Shown here: positions 21,039 to 31,260 of the stretch, piece after piece
How the letters are laid out: every line of letters starts with the position of its first letter
Numbering within the stretch: position 1 is the first letter of the stretch
NCBI GenBank assembly: GCA_023055425.1
Contig: JALGPY010000009.1
Span: 35,755,275-35,819,274, forward strand
Source: Linanthus parryae
Taxonomy: Eukaryota; Streptophyta; Magnoliopsida; Ericales; Polemoniaceae
Direction of reading: 5' to 3'
DNA: 64,000 nt
Position numbers and translations under genes: made by a program
Notes under the pieces: generated by a model
Databases searched by the model: none
The model's input: the letters and a program-made list of their open reading frames with translations, nothing else
Told to the model about the DNA's origin: nothing

Positions 21039-21502
21039 GAGCAAGGAGGTGGAGGAGGTGGATGGAGAATGAGAGGAAGAGAGAGGTTTGTGGTTTATAA
21101 AGATAGGGTTGGTAATGGAACGGTTTAGATTAGATCTGCTTGTGATTCTAACCAACGGCCCTGATTAAATCTTGTAAATATAGAAGTATTTATACATTAC
21201 AAATTAAATATAAGGATAAAATATCACTTTAAGGCGGTTTTTAAAACCACCGCACCACTAACGGCGCCTATTAACAAAACCACCGTGTATTTAATGGCGC
21301 AAAGAGTAATAACCGCCGTAACAATAAGGCGGTTTAACAATTTCCGCCGTAAATGGTATCATTAATACGGCGGTTTACACTAACCGACGTTAACTATTAA
21401 ATATACGTCGCTTTAATCAAAACCAACGTAACTGGACACTGTAAACGGCGGTTTTTACTTCCGCCGTATTTCAAACTGCCGTAACAGGCTATTTTTCTAG
21501 TG
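20212..21502. mobile_element. Non-autonomous CACTA (EnSpm) transposon, 1291 bp
   Basis: The termini are CACTACTAGAATTATAGC on the left and, reverse complemented, CACTAGAAAAATAGCC on the right. A 3-bp duplication GTT flanks it (20209-20211 and 21503-21505), as CACTA elements make. Both subterminal regions are packed with AACGGCGGTTT / AACCGCCTTAA motifs in both orientations, the usual transposase-binding pattern. No transposase is encoded. The middle holds Ser- and Glu-rich sequence around a GA microsatellite. Confidence 0.88.
21007..21037. repeat. (GA)n microsatellite inside the CACTA element
   Basis: About 15 AG repeats. The Ser/Leu-rich frames that cross it on either strand are a by-product. 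Confidence 0.9.
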
Positions 21503-21689
21503 GTTGTTTACATTAGCATGATTGTACTTCATTTATAAGTTGGTGTATTCAAGTAATTGACTATATATCGTTTTAAATGTTATCAAGTGAATCAAATAAA
21601 TAATCTAATTTACTAAAAAAAAAAAGATCTACAATTTCAGCTCTATTTTTCAGTTCAACTAGATTTTCAGTTCAGCTTAAAATTGCACA

Positions 21690-22190
21690 TCAAATGAAAA
21701 AAAATCTTCATCAAAATTTAAAGTAGTTGAAAATTCTATTTTTTTTTGTATGCGCTAAAAACTGTAGAATTAAAAGAATATGTAAAAAATATGGTTTAAA
21801 TACTCTGCAAATTTTCGGTACAAATTTCTTATCGACCCAACTAAAAAAAAGTGTAACAAACATAGATTTAAACTTTAAAACGTCAATTTAATTTAAAATT
21901 TCCATCCCAAATGCACTGAGCTTTTAGAAAATCGGATATTCGGAGCCAATGATTTTCCAACTCCAACAACAGAACTAACAAGTGCGTATGCATGTATATA
22001 TTTTTTCATAACTTAGAGGGGAGGAGCATTATTATAAGGACTTTCTATAAGAAAAAATAAAATTAGTGGTGGACCTAAAAAATAATGTTAATGGGAAAGC
22101 AATAACTAGAATCTTGTAAAACTTTGAAAGTTGAAATCATTAAAAAGTTGTTGACAAAGTAAATGGTGAGAAGGTTAAATTTGTACTTTC
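21690..22190 (-). repeat. Right arm of the long inverted repeat
   Basis: This is the reverse-complement partner of 465-968. Shared blocks include GTGCGTATGCATGTATATAT and TTTAGAAAATCGGAT. The outer end fades near the TTGTTGACAAAG / CTTTGTCAACAA block (22151-22163 and about 480-491). Confidence 0.6.
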
Positions 22191-22315
22191 ATATATAGTT
22201 TAGGGAGCTGATAATTACACAAGTCTTTTTTATGCTTAGACAAGTATTTCAACTATGTTCCATTTTTACCCTCCAATTAAATAATTGTGCCCCACATTTA
22301 CACCACTGGGCACTA

Positions 22316-22480
22316 GGGCTGAGCACGGGTCGGGTCGGCCGGGTATTTCGGCATTATGGCACTCGACCCGACCTCCCGGGTATGGGAAATCTCAGCCCGA
22401 CCCCGATTGAACAGAAGTCAAACCCGTTGCTTTCGGGTTCATCGGGTTCGGCCGGGTTTTGTCGGGTCGTCCGGGTTTGA
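22316..22480. other. GC-rich CGGGTCGGG segment, hAT-end-like
   Basis: It starts TAGGGCTGAGCACGGGTCGG and continues with repeated CGGGT, GACCCGAC and CCCGAC. The TAGGGCTGAGCACGGG start resembles plant hAT transposon ends, but no matching opposite end with an 8-bp duplication was found. Confidence 0.35.
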
Positions 22481-23056
22481 ACAAGGTAAGAGCTTTCTGC
22501 CAGAAAAAATAGCTGCTATGAATTAAATCTGGTGGCTGGAGATGAATCTGAGAAAGAAACTTTGTCCGACTTGATCTGAGAAAGAAACTCCCTGCTCATC
22601 CCTCTTCTTCACCACTCTATCCTCTTCAGTCTTCAATCTCGACGGTTTGTTGATTCGGCAGTGCCATCTTCTTCAATTTCTTGTTGTTTTAGTTTCAGTC
22701 TTCATTCTCATCCTTGTCTTTCTCTGTTTCAGTTAGCGAAGAGAGGGGGAGATGGACGAAATCATCGGCTTGATTTGAGCTACAGAGAAGGGCAACCGCC
22801 CACATCATCTCTCTCTGTTGAAAGAGAAACACGCAATGAACCACGCCAGGAATGGTTCTTTGACTTATAACCTCGGCTGACTTTTCATTTAAAGATTGAC
22901 TTGATTTGTTGCTTGATGAAAAATTTTAATAAAAATTAACAATAATTAATTTTTTGTTATTTTCAAAACAAAACAACCTATTAAACTACTATTTCTCTCT
23001 CTCTAACCCACGGGCATTCAAAAAGAAAACCCATCTCTCTCACAACTGTTCCTCTC
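22481..23056. other. Stretch upstream of the Ulp1-like gene
   Basis: CT-rich and AT-rich sequence without a convincing ORF. The last 100 bases (CTCTCTCTCTAACCC, CATCTCTCTCACAAC) look like a plant 5' leader for the gene that starts at 23057. The outer edge of the Mutator-like element probably lies here but could not be fixed. Confidence 0.4.
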
Positions 23057-26000
23057 ATGGCTTCTTCCTCTTCCTCTTCCTCTTCCTCTTCCATGGCCGC
23101 CTCCACCAGTGCCGCTCTCACCTCCACCAGCGCCGCCACCATCACCAGCAACCCCTCCACGGGTGCTCCGTCACCCATCCCCGCCGTGGATGATATCCAC
23201 ACAGTCAATCCCACCCCCGCTGCCGCCATGGAGGCTATTGTCACCGCCGCTGTCTCCGCTGCTCCCACCCCTACTCCGCCACCATCGATCAATCCGGCTA
23301 CCCAAGAGGTTGGTGAAGACTCAATTTTGTTCATGTTTGATCTGTGTTTATATGTTGTTGAATGTAAGAGTTGCTGAAATCGTCAATTTGGGAATTGACG
23401 TTTTGGGTGTGATACCCTAGTTCGTCAATTCTCAAAGTGACGAAATACAAATTGAAAGTGACGAAATAAAAATTGAAAGTGACGAATTGGTATCCGACCC
23501 TTGAGCTGAAAATGCTCTTGATTGAATTGACGGTTCAATTGACGTTTTTGACGAAAAATTTATTTTTTCGTCAAAACTTCACTTGTTTCCTCCTCAATTG
23601 AAGTTTTGAGGGAAAAAAAATTGAAGTTCTCATCAGAACGTCACTTTTTTCATCAGAACTTCAATTTAGGATGCAAGTGAAGTTATGACGAAAAAATCAC
23701 TTTTTTTATCAAAACTTTACTGCTTTTCTCAATTGAAGTTCTGAGGAAAAAATTGAAGTTCTCATCAGAACGTCAATTTTTTCGTCAGAACTTCAGTTGA
23801 GAAAAGCAGTGAAGTTTTGACGAAAAAATCACTTTTTCGTTAGAACTTCACTTGTTTCCTCCTCAATTGAAGTTATGAGGAAAAAATTGAAGTTCTAATC
23901 AGAACGTCAATTTTTTCGTCAGAACTTCAGTTTAGGAAACAAGTGAAGTTATGACGAAAAAATAACTTTTTTCATCAAAACTTCACTTGTTTCCTCAATT
24001 GAAGTTCTGAGAAAAAAATTGAAGTTCTCATCAGAACGTCAATTTTTTCGTCAAAACTTCAGTTGAGAAAAGCAGTGAAGTTTTGACGAAAAAATCAATT
24101 TTTCATCAAAACTTCACTTGTTTCCTCAATTGAAGTTCTGAGAAAAAAATTGAAGTTCTCATCAGAACGTCAGTTTTTTCGTCAAAAATTCAGTTGAGAA
24201 AAGCAGTGAAGTTTTGACGAAAAATCACTTTTTTCGTCAAATCTTCACTTTATTCATCACATGAAGTTTGATGAAAAGTTAAAGTTTTCAGAACTTCACT
24301 TGATGTCCTAAAACTTCAGCTAAAGTTGTGACGAAATAAACACATATTGTGACGAAATGACGAAAAAAATACCATGTGACGAAAAAAACAACACGTTCAA
24401 AGAAATAAACACCTGGGAAAATTCATAAGATATTATTCGCTCCCATTAAGACTATTAACTTGTAATAACAATGTTTCATTGTATTTCAGGAACATATAAT
24501 TAAGTTGTCGACTCTTGGTGGGATACCCGGTCCGTTGTTTCACGGTGAGATAATCAGAGCAAATTCTAACTCTCGATTTACGTTGAGAGATTATGCTCAT
24601 ACTTTGAGTAGGTTGCGACCGGATGTGAGGAAGGTAATTGAGCAAGAGTTGCCAAAGCTGAAGTGGCTACTAGACATCCCTTGCACGGAAGTGACATTCC
24701 CGAGCAATATCTTGAACATATTCCAGCACTCGAAGCTCAATCGTGATGAAAACCACAATGAGGTTTGGTACAATATTAACGGGATGGTTGCGCGGTTCGG
24801 AATGCAGGAGTTTGTTTTATTATCGGGGTTGAATATGGATTCTAGCAAGTATACGGAAAAACAGGTAGAAGATCAAGAAGCTAAAATTGAATGGGCATGC
24901 AGGATATTTACGAATCACAAGAAAGCAAACAATTTTTCTGTTCGGCAGATTGATATGCAACTAGACACCTGGAATACGGAGAATAAAGACGTTGAACTGG
25001 ACCCGGCAACACTGTTAGACTATACAAGGTTGTTGATTGTGGCGCTGATCGCACGACTTATGTGGAGCAAAGCAAACAAGCCTGCATTTCCTATGTCGTT
25101 GTTTGGCTTGTTTGAGAACCTTGATCACGCGAACAATTTTGCGTGGGGATCATTTTTTTGGGACGACTTCATGAAAATGATAAAGTACGAGGCTTGGGAA
25201 GCGTCGAGGGACAAACACGGTAGATTGAAGTATAGCATGAATCTTTTTCCCCAGATCTTTATTGGTTGGATGTGCGAGGCAGTTCCTGAGCTTGCTGCAG
25301 TGTATGGAGAGAAGATTCCCGGGGATGCAAGGCCACGTGTCATTAGTTGGAAATGGAAGGAAGCCAACAACGACTACGGATTCACCATGAGCTTGTGGAG
25401 GAAGATTAGCGAAGTCCGTCCGATTCTTGTTCCTTCTGATGCGGAAATGCAAGAATGGTATTGGCAAAGCTATGTTGTGTACGAAATGGCTAAACCAACT
25501 GTGAAGCTTCACCCTGAATGGACTGAGGTGTTCGCGAACGGAGCGATCTTAAAAAAAGACATGCCAACTGCTTCTGTAATTTCAGCTCCATATCCGAAGA
25601 GGGGTCGAGGAACAGCCAAGGCTCCGGGTGGCTCAAGTAAGAGACAGAAAAGGGTGGTCGAGACTGGTACTTCTGAAGCTGCCGTAATCAGTGAACTGCA
25701 AAATGATACTCCTCCATCTACTCAGATGACTGCAGAAAATCAGATTCCTCCATCTCATCAGCCGACAACAGAGGAACAGCCAGTTGTCCCTCCCTCTCGT
25801 GCAATTCCCACTACTGCATCTCCATCGGTTGACTTTGCTGTCGTCATTGATGAGATGAGGAAACTGAATGAGGGCATGAAGTCCCTCAATGACACTGTTT
25901 CAAAGAAGTTGGACCGGCAAGATCAGAAGATCGATGGGTTGGCCGCTGATGTTAAAAGCTTGTCGGATAGGATGGACAAAACAGAAGGCAACTTTGATGC

Positions 26001-26576
26001 TGTTCAGGCTCATCTGACTAATGGCTTTGGTACCCTGAAGCAGATAGTTGATGCTTCCACGGAAACGATTACTGGAAAAGTATCCTCCTTGAAGATTAGG
26101 GTTACAAAGATTGGCCAAAAGTTGCTGGAACAAATTACTGGCAAGCCATTGGAAGATGCTGAGCAGGTCTGAAATTATGTAATGTTATTATTTGAAATTA
26201 TGTAATGTGATGATTTGGAATTATGTGTTCATTTAATGAAAGTGTGATTTTTCTTTTTTTGATTTTTTCTTAGGGTATACAAATTGTTGATAGATCCAAT
26301 GAACTCGAAGCATCAAACCAACGTGCCGAACCATTGATACAACCTGAAAAGGGAAAAGCCTCGATCCAACCCGAAGCCTCGATCCAACTTGTAAATCTTG
26401 TTGAAGAAGAAGAAGAAGAGCAAGGAGAAAGGGGAGAAGAGAAAGGGGGAAACAAGGAATATGGTGGGGTGGACTCAGAGTCAGTTGATAGAGAGTTCGA
26501 CGGGTATGAATCGAATGACGGAGAAGAAGTAGGGACGTCATTCGAACCAGTGGCCGATGAGTTTGACATGGAATGA
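23057..26576 (+). CDS. Ulp1-type element gene, N-terminal part (DUF1985 and coiled coil)
   Basis: Three exons can be read by eye: 23057-23308 (Ser/Ala/Pro-rich start, after a TCTTCC repeat), 24490-26166 and 26274-26576. Both introns are GT-AG and phase 0; acceptors are TATTTCAG and TTTTCTTAG. Exon 2 carries a DUF1985-like domain (VWYNINGMVARFGMQEFVLLSGLN), a basic linker (PKRGRGTAKAPGG) and a heptad-rich coiled coil (DEMRKLNEGMKSLNDTVSKK to about KIGQKLLEQI). Exon 3 is acidic, with a run of Glu. DUF1985 normally precedes an Ulp1 peptidase domain in Mutator-borne genes. The frame ends in TGA at 26574-26576, overlapping the next ORF in another frame; either a frameshift or an unseen small intron joins them. 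Intron 1 holds the 132-bp repeat array. Confidence 0.68.
23064..23096. repeat. (TCTTCC)n-like microsatellite in exon 1
   Basis: A run of TTCCTC units codes for the poly-Ser start of the Ulp1-type element protein. Confidence 0.8.
23420..24400. repeat. 132-bp tandem repeats of alternating GACGAAA units in intron 1
   Basis: GAAGTTNTGACGAAAAA recurs at 23679, 23811, 23945, 24077 and 24208, a period of 131-134 bp. Each period contains about six 20-bp subunits that alternate between GAAGTTNTGAGGAAAAA and its inverse TTTTTCGTCARAACTTC, so every period can fold on itself. Copies outside the regular part are less ordered. Confidence 0.88.
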
Positions 26577-27694
26577 AACCAGCTGTGCCAGACGTTTACA
26601 TACCCTTCTTTGAAGCTGCTGAACACACGGATCGAGAAGAGTGTTGGACCCCTGAATCGATATACAACGGCATGTACCCTGAAGTGTTTGACCATGATCG
26701 GTTGCACGTGGATGATAGGGATCCCACCTACATCAGGCGCAGGCGTGGCAGAATTTGTTGGGAAAAAACCAAATATTCTACGAAATACCTGCCCATGAAG
26801 TCGCTATGGAGTATTCATGTTCCCACTCCCTCGTTTACATCCCTACGAAGTCAACCTGACGAGTTCAAAAAAGCGTTCGCCGAATGGCTTAACGACCCGG
26901 AAGAGGAGTTTCCTTTCATATGTTGTGGAGTTTCTCGACGGAATCAACCGTTCTTCAACTACATGAAGACGCCAAAGAAGCCATTTTATTGGTCGCACGT
27001 TGATGAATGCACATATGTGATAAGGAGGAATTATTCAAAGAAAATGCGGCAAGCAAAGACTAACATTGTAATTACCGACGAAGACTGGTACAACGCTTTC
27101 AACAACTATAATGGAGGATTCCGAGGCCTTGTCTTCAGAACCAGTGAATACTTCTTAGGAAACAAGCCTCCGAGGGGTTCAGAAGGAAAGCAAGCGCGTC
27201 AATGGTTCATGCCCTGGAAGTCACGTGCTCCAAGGAAAGGAGGGTCGCCGCATTGGATCCTAGTGTACGTAGACGTGACCGACATGGTACTTCAAGTCTT
27301 CGATCCGAAGGAATACTCAGGCATTAAGCAATGGGACTTTAAACGGCTTAGTGAGGAGTTCCCTATGCTTCTAAAGGAGAATGGTGGATGCGGAGTTCAC
27401 CCTAGTTTGTTGGATCGGCCGATGAAAATCCGCCACCTCTTGCAAAGGAAGTTGCCGAGGCACATATGCAAATACCCAAGTGAGTCGGCTCTGTTCATGT
27501 TACGTATGATCGAGTGCAGGATCAATTCGCCTTGTATGAGAGACTTCGTAGTTCATCAAGACAAAGATGAAAGCATTCTAGAGAGGACAGATTATGCATG
27601 TGCAATCTGGCAGGTAGGGTTTTGTTGGCCTGTAGTGGACCCACGTACCGGTGCAAGAAAGGACAGATGGAAACCTATGAATTTGTTAATGTAA
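26573..27694 (+). CDS. Ulp1-like (C48) peptidase domain, catalytic Cys replaced by Ser
   Basis: The 373-residue frame overlaps the end of the previous one by 4 bp (ATGA). Residues about 145-320 follow the Ulp1/C48 layout: DEDWYNAF, SPHWILVYVDV with the His at 227, VFDP with the Asp at 244, and YPSESALFMLRMIECRI at 301-317, which lines up with the usual (N/S)DCGxFxLxYIEC. In that box the expected D-C-G reads E-S-A (304-306; codon TCG at 27485-27487), so the nucleophile is missing. The protein may have lost deSUMOylase activity or serve a binding role. The stop codon lies in the first unit of a 29-bp tandem repeat. It probably forms one protein with the DUF1985 part, but an in-frame join was not found. 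Confidence 0.7.
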   Translation: MKPAVPDVYIPFFEAAEHTDREECWTPESIYNGMYPEVFDHDRLHVDDRDPTYIRRRRGRICWEKTKYSTKYLPMKSLWSIHVPTPSFTSLRSQPDEFKKAFAEWLNDPEEEFPFICCGVSRRNQPFFNYMKTPKKPFYWSHVDECTYVIRRNYSKKMRQAKTNIVITDEDWYNAFNNYNGGFRGLVFRTSEYFLGNKPPRGSEGKQARQWFMPWKSRAPRKGGSPHWILVYVDVTDMVLQVFDPKEYSGIKQWDFKRLSEEFPMLLKENGGCGVHPSLLDRPMKIRHLLQRKLPRHICKYPSESALFMLRMIECRINSPCMRDFVVHQDKDESILERTDYACAIWQVGFCWPVVDPRTGARKDRWKPMNLLM

Positions 27695-27795
27695 TCGTTT
27701 TAATTTTCATTTTGTTAATGTAATCGTCTTGACTTTCATTTTGTTAATGTAATCGTCTTGACTTTCATTTTGTTAATGTAACTGTCTTGAATAAA
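27683..27795. repeat. Four 29-bp tandem repeats across the Ulp1-like stop codon
   Basis: TTGTTAATGTAAYYGTYTT starts at 27683, 27712, 27741 and 27770. The first unit supplies the TAA stop (27692-27694); an AATAAA follows at about 27790. The repeat lies between the two convergent genes and may form a shared 3' end. Confidence 0.85.
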
Positions 27796-27879
27796 ATATT
27801 ACAGAAACGACGAAGACAACGTTACATAGCACAAATAACATCGATATTAAACAAACAACAACGATATCACCCGAATAAG

Positions 27880-30321
27880 TCACATAGGCTGTTTGCATGT
27901 CTTCCTCGTGTGACCTAGCTCACCGCAGTTACCACACTTGTACGTCCTACTCCCACTCCCGAAGAACAGATTCTCGCCAACAGACGGAAACCTCTTCTCC
28001 TTGTCCCGTCCAGGGGTGACCTTCTTCAACGGGGGCAGCGGTCTTAGTTGTCGGATTTCCTGTGGGATTGAGTCCCAATCCCAATCCTTGCTATATTGTG
28101 GCGGTCGTTCAATCGCTTCTGAATATGCAGCCAGGAAATACTCGATCGTGTAGTATCTACTAGCATATTCATACATGACCCCAAAGTCGGAAGCCGCATT
28201 ACTGTAACCATATTTCCTCATTTTTCCAGCGCATGCAGCTGCGTGCTTGCATGGAAATAACATCTGTTGGAACTCGCCACAAGTACAATACCAGCAGTTG
28301 AAGTCCACGGTGTGTTCACGAGCATCACCTTTGACCCTAAACCTTTTGTTCGATATGTGTTCTGCTCTGAGGCCGACGGCTTTTAAAGAAATTATAAGCA
28401 TTTGTTCCTCCCGAAAAGTTGTCAGTTGGACCCTACCCATTGCCTCACCTTTTGCCATTTTCTTAATTTGCCATTTGTTCATCTTCTTCATCATATATGA
28501 AAGAAGTTGCATGGCTTTCATTTTACGGGCCCTATTAAAGGCAGAGTTAAGACTCTCAGCATGGTTGGATGTCAATTGCTCGAACCTCGGAGTGGTGCTG
28601 TGCGACCTAGCCCATTTTTCAATTCCTGCTTTGCGTAGGTAACCGGCAGGGCTAAGTCCGTGTACCTTTTGATCCCCACAAACGACCTCCATGTCTGTCA
28701 GATATTTTTCACAATCAACATGATCAAATGAATAGGCAGCATCCTTTAAGTACTTTATCCACTTGAAGTTGGTTCGGTACAAGTGCTGCATGTTCCTCTT
28801 CAGATGCTGATAGCAGTGGACATGGTTTGACATTGGGTACACTTTTTGAACACCGTTTATAATTGCTCGATTACGGTCGGACACAAATGTCAGCTCAGGA
28901 TGATCGGGTACGTGCTCACGCAGTTTTAATAAGAACCAGTTCCATGCATCGTTGTTCTCAGCGTCCACGATTCCCCAAGCAATTGGATAGCAGTGTTTCT
29001 CGCTATCCACTGCAGTGCACGTTACCAATTGTACTGGCTCCTTCTTCATATGGGCGCAATCAATAACGAGCATCGGCCTCATGTACTTCATCCCTCGTAG
29101 TTGTGCACCTATTGTCAAGAAGCAGTACTTGAATACATTTGTCTCGGGATCAACAAGGACGTCCCAATGGCTACCAGGGTTGAGAGATGCAGCTAAGTAA
29201 AGAAATGATGGAAGTTCTGCATAATTTTGGGCGCGAGTGCCGCTAATAAATGACTTTCCGGTCTGCTGCGCATACCATCCTGACCAGTAACTTAAACGTG
29301 TTCCCATAACTATTGCGTGAGCCCTTATATCTTCAACAGAGGGAATCTTCTTAGGGTCTTCAAAGCGTGGCAACATATCTTTAGCTACAACAGTGCTGTT
29401 CACGTTACCATGCTTCACATTTATGGTTCTTGCAGTGCAAGTGTGTGTGCTCTCGTACTTCTTCAGAACGTAGAACGTAGCCTCTGCTTTCTTGTAAACC
29501 CCCACCCGCCACGAACAATCTTTGTCCTTGCACTTCAGTATAACCCGCGTTGCTTCTCTCCTGTCAACAATGTACTGCCAACGGTGATCACTTGCTGCTG
29601 TTCTAACAATGGAAATAAGCGTATCGGGATGATCAAACATTTGTCCCATTTCCAGAGAAAGACCATCTGGCCTCTGGTTACTACACACTACACCGCTAGC
29701 TGGCTCGAATATAGGATGTTCTCTAGGTACTCTAGCCAAGGGAAGGTTGGACAAGCACATGGCTCCCTCGTTGACATCGTTACCTATGCCACCAATGTCA
29801 ATCAGATTAGAGTCATCCCTCAATAACTCATTTTGACTTGCATGGTCATTGATAATGTCATAACCAGCAAAATACTCGGGTTGTAATATATGTGGAGACT
29901 CCGGTGATAAGATCGTTGTTGGATTGTCATAAGGCACTTCTATTTGGCAAATTTGGTTCTCTCCCGGAACACTTGTTGTGTCTGGTCTATCGCCCTCACC
30001 CACGATTTCTTCCCTAGTTACAAATATCTTTACTGTAGTCTTAGAATCAAATATGTCAAACAGATCGTTAACATGTATGTCACAATCAATCAGGGTTGGC
30101 GGGAACATGTCATCGTACTGTACATGTAATAGTGTGTTCTTGTTCCGTTCATGGTCATCCACCATTCTTTCAGCAATTTCTTGTTTCAACGTCTCTAGTT
30201 GAGTTCCTTTATACAGAGCAAACCCCACAGTCTTCATTCGTTCTCCCAAATACACGTGCTTGTCCTGAATCATCGACCAGGAACCATTCCACACAACTAG
30301 AATTCGTAATTTCTTCACCAT
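27880..30321 (-). CDS. MuDR-type (MULE) transposase, intact, 813 aa
   Basis: This is one long open frame. The ATG at 30321 is preferred over an upstream ATG at 30417 because the minus strand reads TTTTGCAG directly before AAATGGTG, an acceptor-like site. Numbered from 30321: a PB1-like N-terminal region (LRILVVWNGSW, about 5-100), an acidic linker, the MuDR N-terminal DNA-binding domain (HRWQYIVDRREATRVILKC, CSWRVGVYKK, HTC; about 245-300), the MULE catalytic domain with candidate DDE residues Asp421 (VIDCAHM), Asp482 (FVSDRNRAI) and Glu589 (NHAESLN), a SWIM zinc finger (C-x-C then C-x-H, 679-693) and a final CCHC knuckle (796-809). It would cut and move the element in the nucleus. No frameshift or stop is present. 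Confidence 0.88.
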   Translation of the reverse strand: MVKKLRILVVWNGSWSMIQDKHVYLGERMKTVGFALYKGTQLETLKQEIAERMVDDHERNKNTLLHVQYDDMFPPTLIDCDIHVNDLFDIFDSKTTVKIFVTREEIVGEGDRPDTTSVPGENQICQIEVPYDNPTTILSPESPHILQPEYFAGYDIINDHASQNELLRDDSNLIDIGGIGNDVNEGAMCLSNLPLARVPREHPIFEPASGVVCSNQRPDGLSLEMGQMFDHPDTLISIVRTAASDHRWQYIVDRREATRVILKCKDKDCSWRVGVYKKAEATFYVLKKYESTHTCTARTINVKHGNVNSTVVAKDMLPRFEDPKKIPSVEDIRAHAIVMGTRLSYWSGWYAQQTGKSFISGTRAQNYAELPSFLYLAASLNPGSHWDVLVDPETNVFKYCFLTIGAQLRGMKYMRPMLVIDCAHMKKEPVQLVTCTAVDSEKHCYPIAWGIVDAENNDAWNWFLLKLREHVPDHPELTFVSDRNRAIINGVQKVYPMSNHVHCYQHLKRNMQHLYRTNFKWIKYLKDAAYSFDHVDCEKYLTDMEVVCGDQKVHGLSPAGYLRKAGIEKWARSHSTTPRFEQLTSNHAESLNSAFNRARKMKAMQLLSYMMKKMNKWQIKKMAKGEAMGRVQLTTFREEQMLIISLKAVGLRAEHISNKRFRVKGDAREHTVDFNCWYCTCGEFQQMLFPCKHAAACAGKMRKYGYSNAASDFGVMYEYASRYYTIEYFLAAYSEAIERPPQYSKDWDWDSIPQEIRQLRPLPPLKKVTPGRDKEKRFPSVGENLFFGSGSRTYKCGNCGELGHTRKTCKQPM

Positions 30322-30439
30322 TTCTGCAAAATGATGGTCAAGTATAAGAAAGATGTTATAAAGCCTTAAATATTGGTTTGGTGTATAATGTTTAGTGTTT
30401 ACACTTTTATTCGTCAATATTAGGGTTTAGGGGTTAGAA

Positions 30440-31260
30440 TTTATGTTTTTTTTCGTCAGTTACATGACTATTTCGTCAATAAGACACGTTAATTCGTCAA
30501 TAGTAGGGTTTAGGGTTTAGGGTTTAGGGTTTTTTCGTCAGTTATAAGTTTTTTTCGTCAAAACTTCAATTGTCCAGTTACTTGAAGTTTTGCCGATGAA
30601 AATTGAAGTTTCAGAAGTTTATATGAAACTTCAATTTTTTTCGTCAAAACTTCAGCTAATGGGTCAATTGAAGTTAAACTGCTGAAACTTCAAATAGATT
30701 TCAATTGAACCATTACTTGAAGTTTGACGACCAAAACTGAAGTTTCAGATGTTCATATGAAACTTCAATTCTTTTCGTCAAAACTTAAGGTGATGGGTCA
30801 ATTGAAGTTAAGCTGCTAAAACTTCAAATAGATTCCTCAAACTTCAGTTAACCAATTACTTGAAGTTTTGACGACCAAAACTGAAGTTTCAGATGTTCAT
30901 TAGAAACTTCAATTCTTTTCGTCAAAACTTTAAATAATAGGGCAATTTAAGTTAGTCTGCTGAAACGTCAAATACATTCCTCAAACTTCAATTGATCCAT
31001 GAATGGATTGAAGTTCTGACGAAAAAAGAGAAACTTCACTCTTTTTTCGTCAAAACTTCAATTCATGTATCAATTGAAGTTTGAGAATCCATTTGAAGTT
31101 TTGACGAATAAATTGAAGTTTCAGCTGAAACTTCACAGCTTCAATTCTTCACAACTTCACTCAGATGAGTCAAGTGAAGTTTTTGCTAAACAGCTGAAAC
31201 TTCACTTTCAACTATGACGATTTATCCACAAACTGACGAATCAATATGCCTTACTGACGA
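30440..31260. repeat. GACGAAA / GAAGTTT repeat array upstream of the transposase
   Basis: Many copies of TTTTCGTCAAAACTTCA and the inverse occur, less regular than the intron array at 23420-24400 but from the same sequence family. They lie between the transposase ATG and a candidate first exon, so probably in an intron, as in the other gene. Confidence 0.85.
30504..30531. repeat. Interstitial telomere-type repeat (TTTAGGG)n
   Basis: Four consecutive AGGGTTT units are seen, with a looser TAGGGTTTAGGGG nearby at about 30420-30432. This is the plant telomere motif, also known as a telo box in promoters. Confidence 0.85.

Noticed and set aside
20748..21155. 135-codon Ser/Leu-rich ORF on the minus strand
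   Set aside because: It spans a GA microsatellite inside a CACTA element and is low complexity; no domain or family pattern.
23420..24400. CRISPR-like array
   Set aside because: Repeats are separated by other repeats in inverse orientation, without unique spacers, in a plant transposon intron.
24433..30347. Many 60-180 codon ORFs antisense to the Mutator-like genes
   Set aside because: They are shadows of the Ulp1-type and transposase genes in other frames.
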